Shown: positions 27,146 through 36,402 of the stretch, piece after piece | How positions within the stretch are numbered: the first letter of the stretch is position 1 | Layout: the number at the start of each line of letters is the position of its first letter | Source: Bacteroidales bacterium | Lineage (GTDB): Bacteria > Bacteroidota > Bacteroidia > Bacteroidales > UBA7332 | Assembly (NCBI GenBank): GCA_028687995.1 | Contig: JAQTZA010000012.1 | Span: 1 to 64,000 of the forward strand | Direction of reading: 5' to 3' | DNA length: 64,000 nt | Notes under the pieces: model-generated | The model's database searches: none | What the model saw: only the letters and a program-made list of their open reading frames with translations | Told to the model about the DNA's origin: nothing | Position numbers and translations under genes: made by a program

Positions 27146-27175
27146 AAATCCCACTCTCTTTCGAAAGTGGGATTT
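27146..27175 (-). terminator. Terminator after SusD
   Basis: A 10-bp perfect stem (AAATCCCACT, 27146-27155, with 27166-27175) and, on the minus strand, a following TTTTTG tract. It lies 33 bp after the susD-like stop and separates the transport operon from the amylase genes. Confidence 0.85.
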
Positions 27176-27208
27176 AAGTGATTTTTTCATAAATAATGAT
27201 TTAAGAAA

Positions 27209-28807
27209 TCAATAGCCAGGATTTTGTGTGAGATTTGGATTTGCATTCAAATCTGTAGATGGTAGTGGGAAGATGTTATAGATTGCACTAAAATCTGAAC
27301 CAGCAGCAACACCATTTTTCCAATCCCAAGTATAACCAGTCGCACCGCCATATTTGTTGAAGCGTACTAAGTCAATTCGTCTTTTCCCTTCGAAGAAGAA
27401 CTCACGACTGTTTTCATCTAAGATTTTATCCAAATCTATAGAAGTTAAAGCGATTGCACCAGCACGTGCACGAAGTTGATTTACTACTGTTAAAGCCTCT
27501 GGAGCATTAGCAGCCGAACTACGGAGTTTTGCTTCTGCATAAATCAAATAAGCCTCAGCAACACGCATAAATGGAATATCCATATCAGTGTATTGTACAT
27601 CATTTGGTGTTCCACCATCTGCACGAAGATTACTGAATTTAATAACAGAATATCCTTCTTTGAAGAATGCTGCGTTTGAAATGGCTAGTGTGCGATCTAC
27701 ATCACCATAAAATAGAGCTCTTGCATCTTTTGTGCTAGTCAGTTTACTCGTAGTTAAATCCTTTTTGTCGTTCACAAAGATTGAACCAGGGAAGAATTTT
27801 TTCACCAAAGTTTGACGAGCGCGATTACCACCCCAGCCTGCAGTTGTTCCCCAAGCTTGCATACCTGTAGTATGAGTTGAAGCAATTAAGAACAAGGAAG
27901 CTCCCCAACTTTTGGTTTTTACTCCATCAGCAGCAATAGGGAAAATAATTTCATTAGGTGCCAAATTTACAGAAGAGCCATCAATGGTTCCTGCATTATC
28001 AGCCATAAATAAATGTCTGAATGTTGGACAAAGTGTATAACCAGAGTCATCTTTTACTTTTTTAGCATAAATGGCTGCATCATCCCAACGTGCTGTTCCA
28101 GTATATACTTCAGCATTCAGATACATGCGAGACAACAATAACCATGCAGCCGCTTTATCTACACGATAATAAGGTGCTTGACGAGGAGCATACATGTCTG
28201 GTTCAATCGCTTTCAATTCTTTTTCCAAATATGTGAAAAGATCTGCACGTTTGATTTGAGGAGCTGGAGTTTCAGAAACTACTTCAGTAAAAGGAACATT
28301 AGCGAACATATCCATTAAATAATAGTAGTTGAGGGCACGCATAAAACGAGCTTCGGCGCGTTGTTTTACCGTTTTTTCATCTGTTTTTCCAGTAGTTTGT
28401 TCTAAGAAATGATTACAAATAGTAACACCAAAGTACAAACGACCATACAATCCCTTCAATTGATCGTGAGAAGACGACCATTTGTTGAAGTTCATTTCTG
28501 GAATTCCTGGGTCACCCCATGAGCAGATACCTTCGTCAGTAGTTAATTCGTTTAAGTTCCAAATTAAACGAGCAAAATTGGAAGTACCTTCGTCGATACC
28601 GGCTACATCACCATTTCCTGAAGGACCTTCTTGCCCTGAGAGCGCCAAAGATGCATATATTTTGGCAAATACTCCATCTTGATCAAATGTTTGCGTAACA
28701 CTTGGATCGATGGGTTGCACATTCAGATCATTCACACACGATGTCATACTTACTGCCAGAGCAATTGACACGATGGAGAGAATTGATTTTATATTTCTAT
28801 ATTTCAT
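27209..28807 (-). CDS. SusD/RagB-family starch-binding outer-membrane lipoprotein
   Basis: A 532-residue SusD homologue. The signal sequence ends in a lipobox (MTSC, Cys at about 24), so the protein is lipid-anchored. Typical family features follow: TPR-like helices with RFMRALNYYYLMDMFANVPF near 155-175, the AAAWLLLSRMYLNAEVY segment near 215, and the C-terminal FFFEGKRRIDLVRF motif near 475. SusD caps the SusC barrel and hands glycans to it. It lies 25 bp after susC, the normal arrangement. Starch or maltooligosaccharide specificity is inferred from the surrounding amylolytic genes. Followed by a terminator. Confidence 0.95.
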   Translation of the reverse strand: MKYRNIKSILSIVSIALAVSMTSCVNDLNVQPIDPSVTQTFDQDGVFAKIYASLALSGQEGPSGNGDVAGIDEGTSNFARLIWNLNELTTDEGICSWGDPGIPEMNFNKWSSSHDQLKGLYGRLYFGVTICNHFLEQTTGKTDEKTVKQRAEARFMRALNYYYLMDMFANVPFTEVVSETPAPQIKRADLFTYLEKELKAIEPDMYAPRQAPYYRVDKAAAWLLLSRMYLNAEVYTGTARWDDAAIYAKKVKDDSGYTLCPTFRHLFMADNAGTIDGSSVNLAPNEIIFPIAADGVKTKSWGASLFLIASTHTTGMQAWGTTAGWGGNRARQTLVKKFFPGSIFVNDKKDLTTSKLTSTKDARALFYGDVDRTLAISNAAFFKEGYSVIKFSNLRADGGTPNDVQYTDMDIPFMRVAEAYLIYAEAKLRSSAANAPEALTVVNQLRARAGAIALTSIDLDKILDENSREFFFEGKRRIDLVRFNKYGGATGYTWDWKNGVAAGSDFSAIYNIFPLPSTDLNANPNLTQNPGY

Positions 28808-28832
28808 AATCTTCTTTTTTATACATTTTAAA

Positions 28833-31826
28833 TTAGAAACTTAAATTTAAACCGACCAAAGATACCATTGGGCGTGGGTAGATACTATTGTCAATGCCAC
28901 CGAAAATCTCAGGATCTAAACCTTTGTATTTTGTTACAACAAATGGATTTTGAACTGTCGCATAAATACGTCCACTTGAGATAACTTTAAACAAATTCTT
29001 AAATGAGTATCCTAATGTAATGTTGTCACAACGTAGGAACGATGCATCCTGTATGTAGTAGTCTGAGAAATAGTTGTTGGTTCCACCAGCAAAATTTGTA
29101 ACTAATGCCGAAGATGGTTTGTTTGAGAAGAAACCAGATGTTGACCAAACACCAGCAACGCCAACGTTTGAACTACGAGCATCTACGTCATTGTAAACAA
29201 AATTGCCAAAACTAGCACGCATTGCGATTCCTAGGTCGAAGTTTTTATATACAATTTTTGAAGATAATCCCATTGTTACATCTGCCGAAGGTTTGTGGAA
29301 GAAGTAACGGTCGTCATCATTGATTACGCCATCTTTATTTCTATCTACAAATACTCCATCGATCGGTTTACCTGTTGCTTGGTCGTATGTTTGTTGATAA
29401 ACATAGAATGAATTGGCTGGTTGACCTACAGTGTGTGCTTGTACATTGTTGCCAGTTCCAGATGAGATACCTCCTGTTGGTACAAGGTAGTTGGCTTTTG
29501 TGCCAGCGATTAATTTCGTGATTTTGTTGCTGTTGTAAGTTACGTTATAATCGATATCCCAATTGAAATCTTTTGAAGTAATGGCTTTCGTGCTGATTGA
29601 TAATTCCACTCCTTTGTTTTGTAAAGAACCAATGTTACTAATCAAAATATTACTAAAATTTGAACCAGCTGCAACAACAACTTCATTTAATAAATCGGTC
29701 GTTTCACGGAAATAGTAGTCAACAGCACCCGTAATACGAGATTTAAAAAATCCGAAGTCTAAACCAGCATTGTAAGTAGTGGTTTGTTCCCATTTCAGTT
29801 TTTTGTTGTATTTATTTGGTCTAAAAGTTGTTAGATATTCAGAACCAAATGGGTAGTAAGCACCATCTTTATTGATTGCATAAGCAGGAATGTATGAGTA
29901 ATCACCCACTCCAATGTTTTGTTGACCTGTGACTCCATAACCTAGACGCAATTTCAAATCTGATAGATTTTGCATCTCTTTCATGAAACTTTCTTCGTTA
30001 ATTTTCCAGGCAAATGCTCCTGCAGGGAATAGTCCCCAACGATTTTCTTTGCTGAAACGTGAACTACCATCATCACGAAGGGTTGCAGTGAATAGATATT
30101 TGTTATTGAAAGAGAAGTTTACACGTCCGAAGAATGAAACCAGTAAGTTCTCCGTTTTCCAAACATTTTTAATGTGATTGTATCCAACCAATTCAGCTGT
30201 TTTTGGATCAACAATGTTTTGAACTAAGCCTTGGTATTCACTACTGCCTTCTCGGTGAAATTTTTGCCACTCATAACCTGCCATTACATCAAATTTGCTT
30301 TTCTCAAATTCTTTGATGTATTGCATGTAATAGTTTAAAGATGTGTTTGTTTTGGTTGTCTTATCCCATCCTTTTCTTCCATAAGGAAAATCACCTGGAG
30401 AAATCGAATCAATGTGAAGTTTTTGAATACCATAAGAAGCATCCATCCCTACATTCAAATGAGCTCTTAACTCGGGAATGTTGTGGAATTTATAATCAAA
30501 TTCTGCACTACCAATCACGTCATTGGCATCTGCAATATCACTTTTTTGATTTAGTGTAGCTACAGGATTTGCTGTTGAAAGCACGCTCCCAGTATAGCCT
30601 CTCCATTGAAAATAACCACCATAAGGAGTAAACATTGGGTCAGTTGAGGTGATGGGTTGTGTAGGGTCCATTGCTGCTGAAGCACCTACTACGCCACCAT
30701 CCGCATAACGACTTTTTACTAACATCGCTTTGGCATTTACATTGATTTTTAAATGGTCATCCAAAAGTGAAGGATTGATGTTGAATGCTCCTGTGTAACG
30801 TTCAAAATTTGAGGTTTTCACAATACCGTCTTGGTTTGTGTATCCTACAGATATACGATATGGCATGTTTTTCAACCCACCCATAATATTGATATTGTGG
30901 TCGTGGCTCAAAGCATCTTGATAAATTTGTTTTTGCCAATCTGTATTTGCTGTACCTAATTTACTAGTAATATCTGGCTTGTCTGCATACAATGTATTTG
31001 CCAATGTGCGAAATTCATCTCCCGATAATACATCAAGGGTTTTCTTTACCGAACTAATCGAGGCGTTACCATCGTAAGTTACTCTCGCTCTTGCTCCTTT
31101 TTCTCCTTTTTTAGTTGTAATGATAATTACACCATTCGAGGCACGAGAACCATAAATAGCTGTAGCTGATGCATCTTTAAGCACTGTAAAACTTTCGATG
31201 TCATTAGGATTGATTGTACTCAATGGATTCGAAACACCTTTGATTCCATCGTTATCCATTGCTAATCCATCGATTACTATAAGTGGATCGTTGCTTGCTG
31301 AAAGAGAAGAACCACCACGAATACGGATAGTAGCGCCTGCTCCAGGGGCACCGCCATTGGATGTGATATTCACACCTGCGATTTTACCTGTGATCATGTC
31401 TTGAGCGTTGGTTGTTACACCTTTGTTCAATTTGTCTGGTTTAATAGCAGTAACTGAGCCTGTAGCGTCAGTCTTTTTCACTACTCCATAACCGATTACC
31501 ACTGCTTCGTTAAGAGCAATAGAAGATTCTTGCATTTTAACGCGGCGAAGTGCGCCTGAATTTGAGGCAGCAATTTCTAGATTTTCGTACCCAATGTAGC
31601 GGATACTTAATGTAGATTTTGTTGAATGAACATTAATAATAAACTTGCCATCTAAATCGGTGACAGTTCCGTTAGTGGTTCCTTTTTCTACAATCGATGC
31701 GCCGATAATCGGTTGATTATCTTTATCGACCACCTCACCCTGTAGGGTGACTTTAGCCTGTGCTATCATGCTTATGCTAAAGCATAATAGGAAAAGAACC
31801 GATAGAGTAAATCTGATTTTTTTCAT
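28833..31826 (-). CDS. SusC/RagA-family TonB-linked outer-membrane transporter
   Basis: A 997-residue SusC homologue. Signal peptide about 1-22; carboxypeptidase-regulatory-like domain about 25-105 (LQGEVVDKDNQPIIGASIVEKG). The TonB-dependent plug covers about 115-235, with the SusC-type LKDASATAIYGSRASNGVIIITTKKG region. The remainder is a beta-barrel ending in the aromatic VGLNLSF, as outer-membrane proteins do. It imports oligosaccharides using TonB energy. Length is typical (about 950-1050). It is located between the MFS transporter (38 bp upstream) and SusD (25 bp downstream), and the four genes from the pullulanase onward probably share a transcript. Confidence 0.96.
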   Translation of the reverse strand: MKKIRFTLSVLFLLCFSISMIAQAKVTLQGEVVDKDNQPIIGASIVEKGTTNGTVTDLDGKFIINVHSTKSTLSIRYIGYENLEIAASNSGALRRVKMQESSIALNEAVVIGYGVVKKTDATGSVTAIKPDKLNKGVTTNAQDMITGKIAGVNITSNGGAPGAGATIRIRGGSSLSASNDPLIVIDGLAMDNDGIKGVSNPLSTINPNDIESFTVLKDASATAIYGSRASNGVIIITTKKGEKGARARVTYDGNASISSVKKTLDVLSGDEFRTLANTLYADKPDITSKLGTANTDWQKQIYQDALSHDHNINIMGGLKNMPYRISVGYTNQDGIVKTSNFERYTGAFNINPSLLDDHLKINVNAKAMLVKSRYADGGVVGASAAMDPTQPITSTDPMFTPYGGYFQWRGYTGSVLSTANPVATLNQKSDIADANDVIGSAEFDYKFHNIPELRAHLNVGMDASYGIQKLHIDSISPGDFPYGRKGWDKTTKTNTSLNYYMQYIKEFEKSKFDVMAGYEWQKFHREGSSEYQGLVQNIVDPKTAELVGYNHIKNVWKTENLLVSFFGRVNFSFNNKYLFTATLRDDGSSRFSKENRWGLFPAGAFAWKINEESFMKEMQNLSDLKLRLGYGVTGQQNIGVGDYSYIPAYAINKDGAYYPFGSEYLTTFRPNKYNKKLKWEQTTTYNAGLDFGFFKSRITGAVDYYFRETTDLLNEVVVAAGSNFSNILISNIGSLQNKGVELSISTKAITSKDFNWDIDYNVTYNSNKITKLIAGTKANYLVPTGGISSGTGNNVQAHTVGQPANSFYVYQQTYDQATGKPIDGVFVDRNKDGVINDDDRYFFHKPSADVTMGLSSKIVYKNFDLGIAMRASFGNFVYNDVDARSSNVGVAGVWSTSGFFSNKPSSALVTNFAGGTNNYFSDYYIQDASFLRCDNITLGYSFKNLFKVISSGRIYATVQNPFVVTKYKGLDPEIFGGIDNSIYPRPMVSLVGLNLSF

Positions 31827-31864
31827 GTTTTAAGATTGGTTTGATTAATAATTGGGTTGTTTTT

Positions 31865-33232
31865 TTAATGATTAAGGTTTTGATATGTAGTTGTCTCTTT
31901 TTGTTTATCATCTACGAAAATGAGTGAAATGGCAGCAAGTAGCATACTGATGCCGGCTATGACTAAAATATATATCGGATTACTATCAGGAACAAGTTTG
32001 ATGATTAGGCCACCTAATAATCCGCTAAGAATTTGAGGTCCGGCAATTGTAAAATTAAAAATTCCCATATATACTCCCATTCTTTCTTGAGGTAATGAAC
32101 TAGAAAGAATAGCGTAAGGCATCGAAAGAATTGCTGCCCACGCCATGCCAACACCCGCCATTGAAATAAATAACATCATCGAATTTTCGCCTCCCACAGT
32201 TCCTCCAAAAAAGAAAATGGAGATATAACCGATTCCACCAGCAATTAGTGATGTTGCATAAACTGTTTTTCTACTCGTAGCTTTTGCAAATTTGGGCATG
32301 AAAATCGAATAAATGGCTGCGGCTAGACTGTATGTGCCAAATAGTACGCCAACCCAGTTTGCAGCAGTGCTATAGCCTGATGATGCGGCGTCTGTAGAAC
32401 CCCAAAAGTGGAGCGCAATGGCAGGTGTCGAATAGACCCACATTAGATATAGAGCAAACCACGAAAAAAGTTGCACGACTGACAGTTGCCACATCACCTT
32501 GGGGGCATGTTTGATGAGAGTAAGAAAACTCTCTTTCTTTTTTTCTTCGGTTTCTTCAGCTGTTTTTGTGTTGTATTCAGCAAATTCAGCAGGATTGTAT
32601 TCTTTGGTCATGAAAATAGTGACAAGAACAGTTATTAGCAGAGCTGTGCCACCAATATAAAACGACCAGATGACGGAATCAGCCACCTGCCCTTTGGGGG
32701 CATCATTGGACACTCCCAGCCAAGTAAGTACATAAGGCAAAACTGAACCTAAAACAGCACCAGTATTAATAAGAAAGCTCTGTATCGAATAACCTGTAGT
32801 GCGTTGCTCTTCTGGTAGCATATCTGCTACTAAAGCTCGGAAGGGTTGAAAAGTAACATTGAAAGAGCCATCCATAATGGCAAGCATCACTGCTCCAAAA
32901 ATGATGGGAGGCATTAGTGATACTACAATTGCTGAATTGGGCATCCAAAGCATTGCCGAAACTGCAACTATTGCACCGCCCAGAATATAAGGAAGGCGGC
33001 GTCCAAGTCGATTCCAAGTTCTGTCGGAAGCACCACCGACGATAGGTTGAATAATAAGTCCCATCAGTGGTGCTGCCAGCCAGAAAAGAGGCAACATGTG
33101 TAAATCAGCTCCTAGATTTGCTAAAATACGACTCACATTTCCGTTTTGCAATGCAAAGCCGAACTGAACTCCCAAAAAACCAAAACTTAGATTCCAGATT
33201 TGCCAAAAAGAGAGACGTGGTTTAGATTTCAT
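31865..33232 (-). CDS. MFS sugar transporter, maltose-type (SLC45/GPH-like)
   Basis: A 455-residue permease with about 12 transmembrane segments. The signatures are FLGVQFGFALQNGNVSRI near the start, the DRTWNRLGRRLPYIL loop after TM2 (the SLC45/GPH-type RxGRR motif) and MGVYMGIFNF near TM10. Related Bacteroidetes transporters sit beside susC/susD and amylase genes and are thought to carry maltose or maltodextrin across the inner membrane. Gap to susC is 38 bp. A -7-like TAGGTTTG (complement of 33323-33330) lies about 90 bp upstream, so a secondary promoter is possible. Substrate is inferred from the locus. Confidence 0.88.
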   Translation of the reverse strand: MKSKPRLSFWQIWNLSFGFLGVQFGFALQNGNVSRILANLGADLHMLPLFWLAAPLMGLIIQPIVGGASDRTWNRLGRRLPYILGGAIVAVSAMLWMPNSAIVVSLMPPIIFGAVMLAIMDGSFNVTFQPFRALVADMLPEEQRTTGYSIQSFLINTGAVLGSVLPYVLTWLGVSNDAPKGQVADSVIWSFYIGGTALLITVLVTIFMTKEYNPAEFAEYNTKTAEETEEKKKESFLTLIKHAPKVMWQLSVVQLFSWFALYLMWVYSTPAIALHFWGSTDAASSGYSTAANWVGVLFGTYSLAAAIYSIFMPKFAKATSRKTVYATSLIAGGIGYISIFFFGGTVGGENSMMLFISMAGVGMAWAAILSMPYAILSSSLPQERMGVYMGIFNFTIAGPQILSGLLGGLIIKLVPDSNPIYILVIAGISMLLAAISLIFVDDKQKETTTYQNLNH

Positions 33233-33278
33233 ATTTACTTAATTTACGCAATTGGTTAATAAAAACTGACTCGGTTTA

Positions 33279-33296
33279 TGGTTTTACCGAAAACCA
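33279..33296. other. Short palindromic stem-loop between pullulanase and MFS genes
   Basis: A perfect 7-bp inverted repeat TGGTTTT/AAAACCA with 4-nt loop ACCG. No T-run follows, so it is not a convincing terminator. It could be an operator for the downstream MFS gene or an mRNA-processing site. Confidence 0.4.
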
Positions 33297-33365
33297 CTTA
33301 CATACATACTATCTCGAAAATTCAAACCTATCTGTTTCTCATTCGCATTATTGAATGATATATGT

Positions 33366-35378
33366 TTATTGATGAGCAATCCAGGTTGATATGGCTGGAA
33401 CGGTGATGCTCACGTCTGATGTTGTCTTTATGCCGTTTAATTCTATTTCACCATCCGTCGCTACAACTTGCCAATCACCTTCAGGCACAGTAATATGGAC
33501 GTCCGAATTATTTCCATTGTAAATGACTAATATTTTCGACCATTCATCTCCATTAGCATTGTTGGAGATCGTATAACCAACAACATTTGACGGCAAGTTT
33601 TCCAAGAAGTGTAAATTCTTTTGAACATCCTCTGTTTTGTTCATTCTAAATGCTGGGTGGCTTTTACGCAAATCAATTAACTTTTGATAATAGACAAATA
33701 TATCTTGATGAATGGATTTCCAATTCCAATCCAATTCGTTGATCGAATCAGGAGATTCGAAAGAGTTGTGTACTCCTTTCTTATTTCGATAAAGCTCCTC
33801 TCCAGAGAGCATAAAGGGCACTCCTTGAGAAGTAAATACAATCGTTTGTGCCAGTTTATTTCGTTTCTTTAAGATTGCTTCATTATCCGATTCTTGTGAT
33901 GAAACTTTGAGTTTGTCGTTCAAGCACATATCATCGTGACACGATGCGTAGTTAATCACCTCTGTAGGGTTATTAGCGTATGGCGCTTTCGAATAATTAA
34001 TTTTACTATAATCAATTTGAGAATTTTGAGTTGCTCCGACTACTCCAAATTTGATGCTCTCTTCTAAGTCAGATTTTCCACCAATAAACCCCGCAGATGT
34101 GGCGTTATTCCAACTACCTTTTATGGCATCGCGAATGTCGTCGCTAAAAACCGCAATGCGAGGCATGAGTTGACCATTTTTCTTGATAGCTTGCTCTTTT
34201 TCAGCGAGAGGTGAACCTCCAGCCAACCAACCTTCACCGTATATGAAAATTGTGGGGTCAATTTCATCCAATGCTTTACGAATTTGATTCATGGTTTCTA
34301 TGTCATGAATTCCCATTAAGTCAAAACGAAATCCATCTACATGATACTCCTTTGCCCAATATTTCACTGATTCTATCATATATTGACGCATCATTGGTCG
34401 CTCTGAAGCTGTTTCATTGCTACATGCCGATGCATTTGAATACGATCCATCTGCATTGTGTCGATAAAAGTAACCAGGTACTGTTAGTGTGAAATTTGAA
34501 TTGTCAATGTCTTGCGTGTGATTGTACACTACGTCCATAATTACCCGTAATCCATTTTTATGGAGTGTTTGCACCATCGTTTTGAATTCGAGAATTCGAT
34601 TTGCCGGATTGTAGGGGTCAGTAGAATATGATCCTTCTGGAACGTTGTAGTTTTTTGGGTCGTATCCCCAGTTGTATTTTTTATCTTGTGGACGTGCTTC
34701 GTTAATTGATCCAAAATCGAACGATGGTAGTAGATGCAAATGTGTGACCCCAAGGGCTAAAATGTGGTCTAATCCAGTGGGTAATCCCTCTTCGTTGGAA
34801 GTCCCAGTTTCTGTCAAGGCCATAAATTTACCTTTGTTGGTGATTCCAGAATTGGTCGCCATCGAAAGATCTCGATGATGCATCTCATAGATGATTATGT
34901 CAGTGAAATTATTCAGCGGTGGACGTGTGTCACTATTCCAATTTTCAGGATTAGTTTCAGTTAAATCAATAATTGCACCTCGATTTCCATTAATTCCAAC
35001 AGCCTTTGCGCGAATACCTGGGGTTTCTTTCAACCACTTTCCATTTTGTTTTGTGCGAAAAGTGTAGAATTTTCCTTTTTGATCTTTCTCAAGGGTTGCT
35101 TCCCACGTTCCTTTTGCCTTTTTTTGCATCGAAATAGTAGTCAAAGCGTCGCCGTTTTCGCCATTGGCATAAATCTTGACTTCCACAGCCTCTGCTGATG
35201 GAGCCCATAATATGAATTGAGTTTTGTTTTGTGAATATTTCATCTCCTCTGTCATCGTCAGATTGGCAGGGTAGGTATCGAATGAAGAATTTGCCGAGAT
35301 TGCGCTCGATGTCATTAAGGTTAAAATTAGGCAGCTGAATAGTAATTTGCTATTTAGCGAAAGTTGTGTGTTCAACAT
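33366..35378 (-). CDS. pulA: Type I pullulanase (GH13), exported
   Basis: A 670-residue debranching enzyme that cleaves alpha-1,6 bonds in pullulan and starch. The signal peptide spans about 1-29 (ending SAISA). A CBM48-like domain covers about 40-135, and the hallmark pullulanase motif YNWGYDP lies at 235-241. Catalytic residues are D353 (DGFRFDL), E382 (YGEGW) and D482 (ASCHDD), all intact. Length fits type I pullulanases (about 650-700). There is no lipobox or T9SS tail, so a periplasmic site is likely. It is first in the minus-strand operon that continues to the MFS, SusC and SusD genes, with a good promoter just upstream. Confidence 0.93.
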   Translation of the reverse strand: MLNTQLSLNSKLLFSCLILTLMTSSAISANSSFDTYPANLTMTEEMKYSQNKTQFILWAPSAEAVEVKIYANGENGDALTTISMQKKAKGTWEATLEKDQKGKFYTFRTKQNGKWLKETPGIRAKAVGINGNRGAIIDLTETNPENWNSDTRPPLNNFTDIIIYEMHHRDLSMATNSGITNKGKFMALTETGTSNEEGLPTGLDHILALGVTHLHLLPSFDFGSINEARPQDKKYNWGYDPKNYNVPEGSYSTDPYNPANRILEFKTMVQTLHKNGLRVIMDVVYNHTQDIDNSNFTLTVPGYFYRHNADGSYSNASACSNETASERPMMRQYMIESVKYWAKEYHVDGFRFDLMGIHDIETMNQIRKALDEIDPTIFIYGEGWLAGGSPLAEKEQAIKKNGQLMPRIAVFSDDIRDAIKGSWNNATSAGFIGGKSDLEESIKFGVVGATQNSQIDYSKINYSKAPYANNPTEVINYASCHDDMCLNDKLKVSSQESDNEAILKKRNKLAQTIVFTSQGVPFMLSGEELYRNKKGVHNSFESPDSINELDWNWKSIHQDIFVYYQKLIDLRKSHPAFRMNKTEDVQKNLHFLENLPSNVVGYTISNNANGDEWSKILVIYNGNNSDVHITVPEGDWQVVATDGEIELNGIKTTSDVSITVPAISTWIAHQ

Positions 35379-35401
35379 GTATTATGGTATCAGATTTGAG
35401 G

Positions 35402-35432
35402 CAAATATCAAATTATTTAACCTTTATTCAAA
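35402..35432 (-). promoter_or_regulatory. Promoter of the pullulanase-MFS-susC-susD operon
   Basis: On the minus strand TTTG (complement of 35429-35432) is followed after exactly 19 nt by GATATTTG (complement of 35402-35409), one base off TAnnTTTG. This lies about 25 bp upstream of the pullulanase ATG, so the leader would be very short. The weakened -7 element is what one expects of an activated promoter. Confidence 0.6.
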
Positions 35433-35507
35433 TATAAATCTGACGAAATGCAGTAAACGAAGGATGAAATGAGCCTTAATTGTAATCGGCAGGGAGGGTG
35501 TGAAAGT

Positions 35508-35538
35508 TACATTACATGCTAACATGACGAGTAATGTA
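35508..35538. promoter_or_regulatory. Candidate operator upstream of the starch operon promoter
   Basis: A perfect 8-bp inverted repeat TACATTAC (35508-35515) and GTAATGTA (35531-35538) with a 15-nt spacer. It lies about 75 bp upstream of the -33 element of the pullulanase promoter, a position suited to an activator, and close to the 3' end of the adjacent response-regulator gene. Confidence 0.4.
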
Positions 35539-35606
35539 TATTAACACTTTTTATACTAAGTAATTTTATACAAAATTCAGATTTTTGGTGAGATTCTCGG
35601 TTTCAA

Positions 35607-36362
35607 TTATTCGCCTTCCAACCACTTTAGAAATTGTGGAATCCTAATTCGGCTTACAAGAACATCTTCTTGCATGGCAGGATTCAAAATTACTTTTAAC
35701 CGACTGTTGAAATAGCGAGATACAGATTTTATGGAGTGAATGTGGGTGATGCATCCTCTCGATAAACGAAAATAGTCTTTTGGATTGAGCTGCTCTTCGA
35801 GAGCATCGAGTGTGAGATCGGTGATGTATCGTTTGCCTTCATTTGTTGCAATGAAGGTCGCTTTTTCCTCTGAATAAAAATAGGCAATATCTGAAGTGCT
35901 AAGGATTAGTATTCTATCTCCAATTTTTACAGTAAAGCGTTTTTTATACTCTTTTGGTTGTGTTTTCGACAGTAATTCTTCAATTTGTTTGTAATCCGGT
36001 AGTAGATGTTGTGCTATTTTCTTTGATTTTTCAACAGCATCTACAAATTCTTTTCTGTCGATTGGTTTCAATAAGTAATCGATGCTGTTGACTTTGAACG
36101 CTTTGATGGCATAATCGTTGTATGCGGTAGTAATGATAACAGGACTCTCAATTTTCACCTGTTTGAAAATTTCGAAACACTGACCATCAGAAAGTTCTAC
36201 ATCCATAAAGATGATGTCTGGCTGATTTGATTGTAGCCACTCTACTGCGCCACGTACAGATTCGATTTTTGCAATTACTTCAAATTCAGGAAACAGAGTG
36301 TTAATCAATCTCTCTAACTGAATTTGGGCAGGAATTTCGTCTTCGATTATAAGTGTTCTCAT
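35607..36362 (-). CDS. LytTR-family response regulator
   Basis: A 251-residue regulator. The receiver domain (1-120) has acidic residues E7-D8-E9, phosphoacceptor D54 in IIFMDVELSDG, the conserved T in ITTAYND and K in LLKPID. The LytTR DNA-binding domain occupies about 145-250 (VKIGDRILILSTSDIAYFYSEEK ... FRLSRGCITHIHSIKSV). It would be phosphorylated by the neighbouring kinase and bind direct-repeat DNA sites. It lies 40 bp after the kinase gene and directly upstream of the starch operon. It is thus the only visible candidate to control that operon, in the absence of a SusR-like gene. Confidence 0.92.
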   Translation of the reverse strand: MRTLIIEDEIPAQIQLERLINTLFPEFEVIAKIESVRGAVEWLQSNQPDIIFMDVELSDGQCFEIFKQVKIESPVIITTAYNDYAIKAFKVNSIDYLLKPIDRKEFVDAVEKSKKIAQHLLPDYKQIEELLSKTQPKEYKKRFTVKIGDRILILSTSDIAYFYSEEKATFIATNEGKRYITDLTLDALEEQLNPKDYFRLSRGCITHIHSIKSVSRYFNSRLKVILNPAMQEDVLVSRIRIPQFLKWLEGE

Positions 36363-36402
36363 TCGTTTTGGATAATTGGTGATTTAGGCTAATCTTTACT
36401 TC

